Source of the DNA: Bacteroidales bacterium
GTDB lineage: Bacteria; Bacteroidota; Bacteroidia; Bacteroidales; UBA932
Direction of reading: 5' to 3'
Assembly (NCBI GenBank): GCA_017428035.1
Contig: JAFRRR010000074.1
Location: 1-34,156 of the forward strand
DNA: 34,156 bases
Part shown: piece by piece, positions 24,622-32,386 of the stretch
How the letters are laid out: the number at the start of each line of letters is the position of its first letter
Numbering within the stretch: position 1 is the stretch's first letter
Notes under the pieces: generated by a model
The model's database searches: none
What the model saw: the letters and a program-made list of their open reading frames with translations, nothing else
Told to the model about the DNA's origin: nothing
Translations under genes and position numbers: made by a program

Positions 24622-25683
24622 TTACCGGGAGCAGATTTGGGCTTGGATGAGGCTGGAGGACCAGGTGTTTTCGGCGGATTCGGGGATGTGGCGCTCTACG
24701 AGGTCGAGGAACTCTTTAACTTCGTAGTAGATGTTATCTGCGATGGTGTCGCGGCTTAAGTCTATGGGGCCGCTGGAGGCCTCTCCGTCGCCGCCGGCAA
24801 AGCCGCTGTCGCCGCGGGTGCCGCAGCCAACACGCATCACCAGCCTGGGCCCGGTCATCAGATTGATGCGGTCTATCACTATGCAGCCGTCCTCGCCCTG
24901 AATCTCCGCCGCCAGCGACGAGTCGCCTATCTTGGAGTAGGATATCATCGCCTCGAAATCGGGGTATTTTATCAGCATAGAGCCTTGTCCGTCAATGCCT
25001 TTTTCGCGGGCTTCATCGCCGCCGGGATAGATGAGGGTTTCCTGCTTCTGGACGCATTTCTCCAGTTTTTCGCGGGAGAATTCGCCCTCCCACGGCGCGC
25101 CGAACAGGTGTACCATAGGGGCGATGCAGTATACTCCAAGGTCCAGCAGGGCGCCGCCGTGCATTTCTGCACTGAGGTTGCTGGCCACCGTGCCGCGCTT
25201 GAACTCTTCGTAGCGGGAAGAATACTGGCAGTAGGTGGCGGTGTAGCGGCGCAGTTTGCCAATCTTTGGCAGCGCTTCGCGCACCGCCTGGAAGTTGGGC
25301 ACCAGGGTGGGGCGCATTGCCTCCATCAGGCTCACGCCGTTGCGCCTTGCGGCCGCCATCATCGCCTCGAATTCCTCCGGGCAGGTGGCGGCGGGTTTTT
25401 CTACCATCACGCTTTTGCCGCCGTCCATCATCTTGATGGCCTGTGGAGCGTGGAAAATGTTGGGGGATGCTATGTATACCGCGTCGATGTCGGGTGCTGC
25501 GGCAAGCTCGTCCAGGGATGTGTAAACCTTATCTACGCCGTGTTTTGCGGCGAATTCCCGCCCGCGCTCCAGGGTGCGCGAATACACCGCCGCGTGGCAG
25601 AAACGCTGGTCGTGCCGCGCCCCTTTCAGAAACGATTCGGCAATCTTGCTGGAGCCTATGGTGGCTACTCTGATCTTGGTCAT
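24622..25683 (-). CDS. Gfo/Idh/MocA-family NAD(P)-dependent oxidoreductase
   Basis: 353 residues in two domains. The N-terminal Rossmann fold (1-125) starts I-R-V-A-T-I-G-S-S-K-I-A and contains the family motif V-E-K-P-A-A, whose Lys is catalytic. The C-terminal alpha/beta domain has G-G-A-L-L-D-L-G-V-Y, typical of the GFO_IDH_MocA group. The substrate is probably a sugar or a cyclic polyol; which one cannot be told. The first glycine motif is G-S-S-K-I rather than the usual G-x-G-x-x-G/A, a common Gfo/Idh variation. It follows the serine hydrolase gene by 12 bases, so the two form an operon. Confidence 0.92.
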   Translation of the reverse strand: MTKIRVATIGSSKIAESFLKGARHDQRFCHAAVYSRTLERGREFAAKHGVDKVYTSLDELAAAPDIDAVYIASPNIFHAPQAIKMMDGGKSVMVEKPAATCPEEFEAMMAAARRNGVSLMEAMRPTLVPNFQAVREALPKIGKLRRYTATYCQYSSRYEEFKRGTVASNLSAEMHGGALLDLGVYCIAPMVHLFGAPWEGEFSREKLEKCVQKQETLIYPGGDEAREKGIDGQGSMLIKYPDFEAMISYSKIGDSSLAAEIQGEDGCIVIDRINLMTGPRLVMRVGCGTRGDSGFAGGDGEASSGPIDLSRDTIADNIYYEVKEFLDLVERHIPESAENTWSSSLIQAQICSR

Positions 25684-25695
25684 AATTGTGCTGAT

Positions 25696-26931
25696 TTACT
25701 CCCCGATCCGGCCGGTGTATTCGTCAACGCCGGAGTTGTTTAGGGTCTCGGAGAAAAACTTCTGGACTGCTTCGTTCAGGGCGGGATCCCAGGGTGTGGG
25801 GCCGCCGGCACGCTGGTAAACCCATAGCCACAGTTGCTTCTTGTGCCAGTTGACGGTGCAGTGGGTGCCCCAGGCGCCACCGTGACCAAACCAGGCATCC
25901 TCACTGTCCACGATGGGGGCGGTGAGGCCCAGCGAATAGCCTCCCAGATTTTCGGGGCGGGTAGAAACGGCAAGGATTGATTTCACCGTCTCCTCTTTCA
26001 ATATGCGCGCGCCGTTGTCGCCAACGCCCAGATTCATAAGCATTTTGTAGAATTTAAGCTGGTCGGCGGCGGTGGTCCAGAGGCCGGCGCCGGCCGATGC
26101 GAACACGTGGGAGTCGTTGTATGGCTTCTGCTGCATAGCCATCTGCTCTACCCACACGGCTGGGGCATTCTCCTTGAATTCGTAGAGCTCGATTTTGTTT
26201 TTCAGCTGCCTGTCGGTGGGCCAGAACCAAGTTGATTTCATCCCCAGGGGATCCAGGACCTCCTGCTTGAGATACTGCTCCCACTTCATTCCGGTCACAA
26301 CCTCCACCACTGCGGCGCCGATGTCGATGCCGGTATTGGAATAGGCCTCGCGGGTACCAGGCTCAAACATCAGCGGGGAAGAGGCCGCTATGGCTGCCGT
26401 CTGTCGCAGGGGGGCTCCTCCGCTCCATCCGCCACCCTTGATGTTGCCCTGTTTTGCGCTTATCTCAAAGGGGAAGCCGCCGGTATGATTCATCACCATA
26501 CGTATAGTGAGCACGTTCTTGGCCTTATGCATCTTGCGGACGCCGTCCTTGTCCTCGTCCAGCACCCAGAGCTCGCTGAACTCGGGCAGATATTTGGACA
26601 CCGGGTCGTCAAGGGAAATCTTGCCCTCTTCCACCAGCTTGGCAATGGTCACACCGCAGAAACCCTTGGTCTGGGAGCACTGCATAAAAATGTTGTCCAT
26701 CTTTATGCGCCGCTTTGCTGCCACATCTGCATAGCCTATGCAGCAGGTCTCCTGCACGCCGTTATTATAAAGTACGCTTATGGCTCCGGGGAGCTGGCCG
26801 CTCTCTACATACGGCAGCAGCGCGTCCCTGGCATAAGTGGTCTTCGAATCCTTTACCTTTCCGGCCTGCATCGGGAGCACCGCCCCCATCATCACGGCCA
26901 GCACAACAATAAAACGTGTGAATACTTTCAT
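25696..26931 (-). CDS. Secreted serine hydrolase of the class C beta-lactamase fold
   Basis: 411 residues from ATG 26931. The signal peptide is MKVFTRFIVVLAVMMGAVLPMQAG. The penicillin-binding-fold motifs are S86-Q-T-K89 (SxxK), Y197-S-N (YxN) and H350-G-G (third box), with G-I-D-I-G and the T-x-x-D-Q-L-K-F helix as in esterase EstB and class C family members. Such proteins are usually peptidases or esterases rather than true beta-lactamases. A longer reading from 26955 would begin inside the -7 box (26953-26960), so 26931 is preferred. It is the first gene of an operon with the Gfo/Idh oxidoreductase. Confidence 0.92.
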   Translation of the reverse strand: MKVFTRFIVVLAVMMGAVLPMQAGKVKDSKTTYARDALLPYVESGQLPGAISVLYNNGVQETCCIGYADVAAKRRIKMDNIFMQCSQTKGFCGVTIAKLVEEGKISLDDPVSKYLPEFSELWVLDEDKDGVRKMHKAKNVLTIRMVMNHTGGFPFEISAKQGNIKGGGWSGGAPLRQTAAIAASSPLMFEPGTREAYSNTGIDIGAAVVEVVTGMKWEQYLKQEVLDPLGMKSTWFWPTDRQLKNKIELYEFKENAPAVWVEQMAMQQKPYNDSHVFASAGAGLWTTAADQLKFYKMLMNLGVGDNGARILKEETVKSILAVSTRPENLGGYSLGLTAPIVDSEDAWFGHGGAWGTHCTVNWHKKQLWLWVYQRAGGPTPWDPALNEAVQKFFSETLNNSGVDEYTGRIGE

Positions 26932-26952
26932 TTCATTAAATGATTGATTATA

Positions 26953-26960
26953 CAAAGGTA
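26953..26960 (-). promoter_or_regulatory. -7 promoter element for the serine hydrolase operon
   Basis: Read leftward this is TACCTTTG followed by TA, matching TAnnTTTG. The predicted start is near 26946-26949, about 15-18 bases before the ATG at 26931. This decides the start codon of the hydrolase. It is divergent from the promoter at 26983. Confidence 0.5.
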
Positions 26961-26982
26961 CAAAATATCAATTTTAATTACC

Positions 26983-26990
26983 TATATTTG
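26983..26990 (+). promoter_or_regulatory. -7 promoter element for the lipoprotein glycoside hydrolase
   Basis: TATATTTG followed by C. The predicted transcription start is near 26994-26997, so the operator at 27003-27016 lies just downstream of it, a position suited to repression. No clear -33 box is seen. Confidence 0.55.
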
Positions 26991-27002
26991 CAAAAGCAAC
27001 TG

Positions 27003-27016
27003 CTTAATCGGTTAAG
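27003..27016. promoter_or_regulatory. LacI-type operator, site 1 (glycoside hydrolase gene)
   Basis: CTTAATCGGTTAAG is a near-perfect 14-bp palindrome (6 of 7 pairs) centred on CpG, as LacI-family sites usually are, and is followed by TAA. The 11-base right half CGGTTAAGTAA is identical to that at 33771-33781 and 33851-33861, next to the LacI-family gene. It lies between the -7 box and the ATG at 27023. Confidence 0.7.
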
Positions 27017-27022
27017 TAATTT

Positions 27023-28987
27023 ATGAAGAGACTCTTCCTGCTGGCTCTGGCCACCTTGTTTCTGGCCTCCTGCGACAATTCCGCCCGGATTCCCAAGTCC
27101 TGGGAGAAGGATTGGAATGATATTCCGGCTTGCTGTCGTCCGATAAAAATAGCGCACGGCGCGCCGGCCGACGAGGCTCCTTACGGCGGAGATTTCTTTA
27201 CATATCTGAGAGATACTTGCGGGGCAGGGGGCATCGTGCTTAACTACCGGGGAAAAGATTACTTGAAAGATGAATCGGTATGGGCTTTCTTTACCGAATC
27301 GTGCCGCCGTGCCGTGGATGCCGGGCTGCGGCTCTGGATATACGACGAAGATGGCTATCCCAGCCCCTCGGCGGGTGGTCGTGTGCTTGAAGAAGACCCC
27401 GGCCTGGAGGCTCAGGAAATGGTTTTTGACAGCAGCCTTGCTGCCGGGAAGCAGTACTATGTGCGCCCTTCGTACGAGTTTACCCACGCCTGCAACAACT
27501 ATGCGGCGCTGCGGCGCTATCCCGACCCTGGCAATCCCAAAACGATGCAGGTATTCACAAAGGTGACCCATCAGGCCACCCGTGAGCACCTTGGTGATGA
27601 ACTGTTCTCTCACGTGGAGTCTTTCTTCACAGACGAGCCTTCTTATATGGGAGTCAATCTTGGCCCCATCCCGGAGATTGTGCGTAACCGGGTCAGGGTT
27701 CAGGACGAGCCGGACCCAAGCAAGAAGCTCCTCCCTATGCTGGCCTGGACGCCCGGCGTGGACAAGGAATATGAACAACGTTATGGCGAACCCCTGCGCC
27801 CCGAATCGCTTTTCGGCGGTGATGCAGAGAGCGATAAAGTGGTGCGTCAGCGCTACTGGGAGCTGATGGGAGAGCACTTCAGGGCCAATTACTGCGATTC
27901 CCTGCAGAAATGGTGCGCCGATGCGGGCACCCTCTCTTCCGGTCACTTCCTTAGTGAAGAACAGATAATCCGTCACACTCCGCTCTACGGCAATATGCTT
28001 CTAGTAGAGCGCGGCCTGGACATCCCTGGCCTGGATATGCTGGACACCGCTCCCCAGGAGTGGAATATGAAAGACTGCTGGCTGATTGCTTCTCTGCCGG
28101 AATCGGCGGCGTACCTGGACGGCAAGCGGAAGATTTTTGCGGAAATAAGCGACCACAACCAGTCGGTGCTGGGCAGCGGCCCGGCCACGGTAGAGGCTAT
28201 GAAAGGCACTGCGGCCTGCCATATGGCGGGCGGCGTCACCGAGTTGAATCTCTATTATCCAACCAGTTGCGGCCCCAAATATCCCTATCGCGGCGAGGCC
28301 GCTTTCAAGAGCTACTGCGAGTTTGTGGGGCGCATCAATGCCATTGTCCGGGATGCCGAGCCGGTGAAGACGGTGCTGCTATACTATCCGGCATACGACC
28401 TGCAGCGCGAGTTCATTCCCGAGGCAGAGCCGCTTATGGACGAGCACAACCAGAGCGAAACCATGAAGACCGTGATTGGCTCAGCTTTCTCTGCCGGCCG
28501 GTCCCTGGCGCAGTCGCAGATACCCTTTGTATGGGCCGATTACCTGGCTCTGCAGGATGCCGGCTTCAGAAACGGCAAAATAGTGATTGGAGGTCACGAG
28601 TTCGGCACGCTTGTAATTCCCCAGGGCGTAACTCTTCCCGCTTCAATAAAATCTCTGGTTTCAGAGGCGGCCGGGGCCGGAATGGAGGTGATTCGTGTGC
28701 CCAAAGAATGCACAGCAGAGTTCATTGGGGAGTCGATTCACAGCGAAGAGCGCTTCGAACCCGCGCTGCCCCAGCTTGTATACGGCAAATTCACCCGCGA
28801 CGGCCGCACTATATATCTGGTGCTGAATTCCTCTGATAGCGACTATGAAGGCACGCTTAGCGTGGCCAGGAGCGGCACCTGGCGCGTCCTTGACCCCGAT
28901 AGCGGCGAGATAAACGCAGTCAAAACCTCTGATGCAGGCCTTCCGGTAAGTCTCAAACCTCTCCAGACACTGATCTACGTTTTATAG
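27023..28987 (+). CDS. Lipoprotein glycoside hydrolase, GH106-like TIM barrel (family not certain)
   Basis: 654 residues. Lipoprotein signal MKRLFLLALATLFLASC (Cys17). The N-terminal part reads like a (beta/alpha)8 barrel: G-G-D-F-F-T-Y, then L-W-I-Y-D-E-D-G-Y-P-S-P-S-A-G-G (104-119), a block resembling the YDEDxWPSGxAGG of GH106 alpha-L-rhamnosidases and their relatives, then F-F-T-D-E-P-S-Y (201-208) with the D204-E205 acid pair. Further on are I-S-D-H-N-Q-S and H-M-A-G-G-V-T-E-L-N-L-Y-Y-P. The C-terminus is a short beta domain (L-V-L-N-S-S-D-S-D-Y-E-G-T-L). It probably removes a terminal sugar from a glycan. An operator precedes it. Its stop overlaps by six bases the end of the convergent SGNH esterase gene. 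Confidence 0.78.
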   Translation: MKRLFLLALATLFLASCDNSARIPKSWEKDWNDIPACCRPIKIAHGAPADEAPYGGDFFTYLRDTCGAGGIVLNYRGKDYLKDESVWAFFTESCRRAVDAGLRLWIYDEDGYPSPSAGGRVLEEDPGLEAQEMVFDSSLAAGKQYYVRPSYEFTHACNNYAALRRYPDPGNPKTMQVFTKVTHQATREHLGDELFSHVESFFTDEPSYMGVNLGPIPEIVRNRVRVQDEPDPSKKLLPMLAWTPGVDKEYEQRYGEPLRPESLFGGDAESDKVVRQRYWELMGEHFRANYCDSLQKWCADAGTLSSGHFLSEEQIIRHTPLYGNMLLVERGLDIPGLDMLDTAPQEWNMKDCWLIASLPESAAYLDGKRKIFAEISDHNQSVLGSGPATVEAMKGTAACHMAGGVTELNLYYPTSCGPKYPYRGEAAFKSYCEFVGRINAIVRDAEPVKTVLLYYPAYDLQREFIPEAEPLMDEHNQSETMKTVIGSAFSAGRSLAQSQIPFVWADYLALQDAGFRNGKIVIGGHEFGTLVIPQGVTLPASIKSLVSEAAGAGMEVIRVPKECTAEFIGESIHSEERFEPALPQLVYGKFTRDGRTIYLVLNSSDSDYEGTLSVARSGTWRVLDPDSGEINAVKTSDAGLPVSLKPLQTLIYVL

Positions 28988-29815
28988 CCGGCAGGGGAGA
29001 GTCAGCAACTGATACATCAGGGTGAGGGCCAGGCGGCGATGGCCTTCTGCGTTGGGGTGCAGCTGGTCGGTGTCGGGATTGCCGAAATAACGTATCTGCT
29101 CAGGGACCATCGGGTTAAGGCCAGAAACGGCATTAAGGTCGATTACCGGCACGCCCCACACGTTGCCGGCTTCCTTTATCACATCCACGTAGTCTGTAAT
29201 GTAGAGCCCGATGCGGTTGGGAAACGACTCGTCGGGCTGGATGTTCTGCTCGCCAAAGGTGGAGTAGCCGCGGTGCAGCGGGGTGAACACCACAATCTGT
29301 TTGTCGGGGTACATAGTCTTAAGGGTGCTAATGGCTATGTTTATGCGGCCGCGCAGGGTCCCGGGATCCATAGCGGGAGTGCGCCTGGGCATCACATATT
29401 CAGTGGCGGGATAGCCCATAGCGGCAATCATAGTGTCGGGAGCCACATCGTACCACTGCCCCAGAGGGACATCGGCGATAAAGTCGTTGGTGCCCATAAA
29501 TATGGTTATCGCATCAAAGTCGCTGCCGTGCTCGGCCTGAAGCTGCTGCGCCTGCGGCACCACGTCGCACCATTTCTGCCCGCTGACGCCATAGACATAA
29601 GGCTTTATGCCCAGCCACTGCTGCAGGCATCCCCAGTAGTGCCAGTTTTCCTGGCCGGTCCAGTCGTGACCCTCAGGAACGCTTCCCGGATCGGTGATGG
29701 AATCGCCGATATATGCCACAGTGGCCCCTTTCCAGGGGTGGTCCAAACTGCCGGAAGAATTGCAGGAAGTGAGGATGGCGGCAGCGAGTGCCAGAAAAGA
29801 GACTAATCGTTTCAT
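28982..29815 (-). CDS. SGNH/GDSL-family hydrolase lipoprotein
   Basis: 277 residues from ATG 29815; a start nine bases earlier would add MIF before MKR and weaken the signal peptide. Lipoprotein signal MKRLVSFLALAAAILTSC (Cys18). The SGNH blocks are visible: block I G-D-S-I-T with Ser39, the Gly in V-Y-G-V-S-G-Q-K-W, block III F-M-G-T-N-D (Asn), and block V D-Q-L-H-P-N-A-E-G-H with the Asp-His pair. These enzymes deacylate carbohydrates and lipids. A partner role with the neighbouring glycoside hydrolase, such as removing acetyl groups from the same glycan, is inferred from the tail-to-tail arrangement. It has a full TTTG-N20-TATTTTTG promoter (29867 to 29836). Confidence 0.9.
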   Translation of the reverse strand: MKRLVSFLALAAAILTSCNSSGSLDHPWKGATVAYIGDSITDPGSVPEGHDWTGQENWHYWGCLQQWLGIKPYVYGVSGQKWCDVVPQAQQLQAEHGSDFDAITIFMGTNDFIADVPLGQWYDVAPDTMIAAMGYPATEYVMPRRTPAMDPGTLRGRINIAISTLKTMYPDKQIVVFTPLHRGYSTFGEQNIQPDESFPNRIGLYITDYVDVIKEAGNVWGVPVIDLNAVSGLNPMVPEQIRYFGNPDTDQLHPNAEGHRRLALTLMYQLLTLPCRL

Positions 29816-29835
29816 AAAGATCATTATTTGCTGTA

Positions 29836-29867
29836 CAAAAATACAAAGCGTTTTTTATTGTGCCAAA
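29836..29867 (-). promoter_or_regulatory. Full -33/-7 promoter for the SGNH hydrolase gene
   Basis: Read leftward: TTTG (29867-29864), 20 bases, TATTTTTG (29843-29836). Both boxes match the Bacteroidetes consensus. The -33 box lies inside the left arm of the 17-bp inverted repeat at 29861-29877. Confidence 0.6.
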
Positions 29868-30026
29868 GTGACGTCAAAGGTGTATTCGTGGAATCGCTGT
29901 TCTATGCGGCTCTGGGGCTGATTTGCGCTGATGGCTCTTGACGTCGACGTCCTATTTTGAGCCTCCAGACAGGGCGAACTGCGCTACAGCGCGTATAACG
30001 CGTGGTGTCTTGACGTCACTTTGGCA
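29861..30026. repeat. Element bounded by a 17-bp perfect inverted repeat (MITE-like)
   Basis: TGCCAAAGTGACGTCAA (29861-29877) and its exact reverse complement (30010-30026) bound a 166-base stretch with no gene. Inside is a 12-bp palindrome, GACGTCGACGTC (29940-29951), that repeats the GACGTC core of the arms. I see no target-site duplication at the ends. It could be a small non-autonomous element, a long-range hairpin, or paired regulator sites. Confidence 0.6.
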
Positions 30027-30041
30027 AGAGTAGGGGAAACT

Positions 30042-30160
30042 TCACTCCCGAGCGAACAAGTGGCGTACCGAATCACTCCTAAGCGAACAAAAGGGGCACG
30101 CCGAGTCACTCCTGAGCGAACTAGTGCCGCACCGAGTCACCTCTGAGCGAGTCTGAAAGC
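30042..30160. repeat. Degenerate ~31-33-bp tandem repeat, four copies
   Basis: Copies start at 30042, 30073, 30106 and 30137, each beginning TCACTCC or TCACCTC and continuing with a G-A-G-C-G-A-A/G-C core. Copies 1-3 share TCACTCC-GAGCGAAC with single changes; copy 4 is more diverged. The last copy contains the stop codon and final codons of the MFS gene (stop 30139-30137). The rest of 29816-30136 holds the inverted-repeat element and the SGNH promoter; I see no gene there. Confidence 0.65.
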
Positions 30161-31393
30161 ATAAACCAGCACGCCGGCGATGCATATCGCAATAACCGCG
30201 AGGGCGCCGGCAAGGCCGAAGGCGTCGCTGGCAAGGCCCATCAGCGGCGGGAAGATGGCTCCTCCGGCAACCCCTGTGGTCATAAGCGCGCTGACGTTGT
30301 TCTCCTGTCCGGCCTCGTGGAGCATTGCCTGCGTGAGGATGAGCGTATATACATTGGCGTTCCCGAGCCCCAGCAGGGCGATGGAGGCATAGATCGCGGC
30401 CGGCGATTTTGCCAGAAAAGCTCCGGCGAGCCCCGCGGCGAGCATCCCCAGGCTAATCAGCAGTGCGGGTCTTAACTTAATGACCCTCAGGAGATATATC
30501 CCGGCCAGCGTGCCTGCCAGACGGCAGAAGAAATACACCGAGGCGGCCGGAGCGGCCATGTCCAGGGTGAACCCCGCCCGCCGGATGAGCAGCTGCGGGG
30601 CGATGATGTTGATGCCCGTGTCGCTGCCCACGTGACACACGATTGCGAGAAAGGCGGCTAGTATCGCCGGCCGGCGCAGCAGCCGCAAGCAGTCGGCCAG
30701 CGTGGCGGCGCTGTGCCTGTCGCTGTCCGTACCAATGCGAACACCCTCGCACTTGTCCGCACTCTCGCTCTCTCCCATGCCGTCGCCCATGCCCGCGCAT
30801 GCGCTATTGCCACGTCCGCCCAAAGCACCTCTGCCGGACAGAAGCGCGACGGCAAGCAGCAAAACGGCCAGGAAAACTCCGTAGGGCAGTTTCCAGCCCA
30901 GCCATCCTCCGGCTGCTACGGCGCCCCAGGCGGCGAGCAGCGGCGCCAGCAGACCGGCCACGGCCTTTATCGAGTTCCCGGCGGTGAGGGTAGAGGCGAG
31001 CCTGCTCTTGGGCACAAGCGCGGCTATGCTGGGGTTGAGGGCCACCGAGATCAAAGTGCTGCCGATGCCCATAATGCCGACAGCCAAAAGAAATGTCCAG
31101 TAGCTGTGGCAGGGGAGTATCGCCGCCATCCCGGCGCCGAGGATACACAGTGCCGCAAGCAGTATCTTCCGGTGGCCTAAGCGGTTCAGCGCCAGCCCGC
31201 TCGGAATGGATATCAGCAGGAACCACACGAACATCATCGAGGGTATGAAGCCTGCCTGCGAATCGCTCAGAGAAAGCTCAGCCTTGATGTAATTGGTGGC
31301 TATGCCGGTCAAGTCCATGCTTGCGGCCACAAAATAGCAGAGCAGCACTGTCGCCAGGGCTGTCTTGCTCTTTATCTGCCCGGAATGATTCAA
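30137..31393 (-). CDS. MFS transporter, probable sugar permease
   Basis: About 418 residues with twelve hydrophobic segments, including the first-loop motif A-L-N-R-L-G-H-R-K (the G-x-x-x-D-R-x-G-R/H-R-K type) between TM2 and TM3. It has the general look of FucP/GGP-like sugar permeases, and its pairing with a ROK kinase supports sugar import. The likely start is TTG at 31393, overlapping the kinase stop as TTGA; the next in-frame Met is 25 residues in and would lose TM1. Oddities: the central loop (about 188-232) is a Gly/Ala/Ser-rich hydrophilic insert, the gene is very GC-rich, it carries five of the nine CATG sites in the window, and its 3' end lies in a tandem repeat. All are unlike its neighbours. 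Confidence 0.87.
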   Translation of the reverse strand: MNHSGQIKSKTALATVLLCYFVAASMDLTGIATNYIKAELSLSDSQAGFIPSMMFVWFLLISIPSGLALNRLGHRKILLAALCILGAGMAAILPCHSYWTFLLAVGIMGIGSTLISVALNPSIAALVPKSRLASTLTAGNSIKAVAGLLAPLLAAWGAVAAGGWLGWKLPYGVFLAVLLLAVALLSGRGALGGRGNSACAGMGDGMGESESADKCEGVRIGTDSDRHSAATLADCLRLLRRPAILAAFLAIVCHVGSDTGINIIAPQLLIRRAGFTLDMAAPAASVYFFCRLAGTLAGIYLLRVIKLRPALLISLGMLAAGLAGAFLAKSPAAIYASIALLGLGNANVYTLILTQAMLHEAGQENNVSALMTTGVAGGAIFPPLMGLASDAFGLAGALAVIAICIAGVLVYAFRLAQR

Positions 31394-32364
31394 TTGCGCT
31401 CAGCCATATCGGCCGCGATGGAGAGGGATGCGTAGTCGCCTATTGCCTCGCCCAGGGCGGCGGGAACCACTTTGCAGACTGCAACGGCACCGGCGAGAGC
31501 CTCTTTACGAATCTCCTTCATCATCTCATCATAGAAAAGCTTCTCGTTGCGGGCATACACGCTGCCGATGACTATCAACTCTGGGTTGAGGATATCTATC
31601 ACTATCGACAGCCCCTTGCCCAGATAGCGGGCGGAGGTGTGGTAAATCTCTATGGCCATCTCGTCGCCGGCCGCAGCCGCCTCGGCAATCTGCTTGGCGG
31701 TGATTTCATTCACCTTGTCGGGGGCGCACCAGGCCACCTTCTTGTTGTTCTGGATGGCCTCCATTACGAATGTCTTGCCTATCTGGGCCACTCCACCACC
31801 GCTGGCAAAACCCTCGAAACTGCCTTTTTTGCCATAGCCCACCGGCCCGAATTCGGCCAGGCGGATGTGGCCCAGCTCGCCGGCGTTGTCGTTGGTGCCG
31901 CTGTATAGCTTGCCGTCTATGATAAGGCCGGCGCCAAGACCGGTGCCGAAGGTCAAAAAGGCCATATTGCGGCATCCGCGGCCGGCTCCGAACTTATACT
32001 CCGCCAGGGCGCAGGCGTTGGCGTCGTTCTGCAGGGCGGCGGGCACTCCGGTGCGCTCGCTCACCAGCTTGACGATAGGGATATTGTCCCAGCCGGGGAG
32101 GTTGGGCGGCGACATCACCACTCCGGTGGCGCTTGAGAGCGGGCCGCCGCAGCTGATGCCTATGGCACCGGTGTTTTCTGGGGTAAGTCCGTGCCTGGAC
32201 ATCATCTCGCAGGTGGCCGAGAGCAGATTCTCTATAGTCTCGGGTGCGGAGGTTGTGTCAAAACGGATTTTGTCGGCAATGCGGGGCATCCCGTCTTCCA
32301 GGACTCCATATATCACGGCACACTTTGTGCCGCCGATATCAAGACCAATCAGGTTCTGTTTCAT
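31390..32364 (-). CDS. ROK-family sugar kinase or kinase-like protein, zinc cysteines replaced
   Basis: 324 residues. The phosphate-binding start is G-L-D-I-G-G-T-K (7-14), the catalytic Asp114 is in Q-N-D-A-N-A, and the second phosphate motif is T-F-G-T-G-L-G-A-G. There is no N-terminal helix-turn-helix, so it is an enzyme rather than a ROK repressor. His166 in G-E-L-G-H-I is present, but the ROK zinc motif C-x-C-G-x-x-G-C-x-E reads V-G-Y-G-K-K-G-S-F-E (175-184), with all three Cys lost and the Glu kept. Phosphorylation of glucose, N-acetylglucosamine or a similar sugar is likely. It overlaps the transporter gene by four bases and has its own -7 box (32397 to 32390) at the end of the ATPase gene. 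Confidence 0.92.
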   Translation of the reverse strand: MKQNLIGLDIGGTKCAVIYGVLEDGMPRIADKIRFDTTSAPETIENLLSATCEMMSRHGLTPENTGAIGISCGGPLSSATGVVMSPPNLPGWDNIPIVKLVSERTGVPAALQNDANACALAEYKFGAGRGCRNMAFLTFGTGLGAGLIIDGKLYSGTNDNAGELGHIRLAEFGPVGYGKKGSFEGFASGGGVAQIGKTFVMEAIQNNKKVAWCAPDKVNEITAKQIAEAAAAGDEMAIEIYHTSARYLGKGLSIVIDILNPELIVIGSVYARNEKLFYDEMMKEIRKEALAGAVAVCKVVPAALGEAIGDYASLSIAADMAERN

Positions 32365-32386
32365 AATAAATTGAATATATGTTTGT

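Noticed and set aside
25696-26931. Beta-lactamase resistance gene
   Set aside because: The SxxK/YxN/HGG pattern and neighbours fit the broad serine hydrolase group (esterase or peptidase); nothing points to antibiotic hydrolysis.
29861-30160. CRISPR array
   Set aside because: The 31-33-bp units are degenerate, contiguous, without unique spacers, and no cas gene is near.
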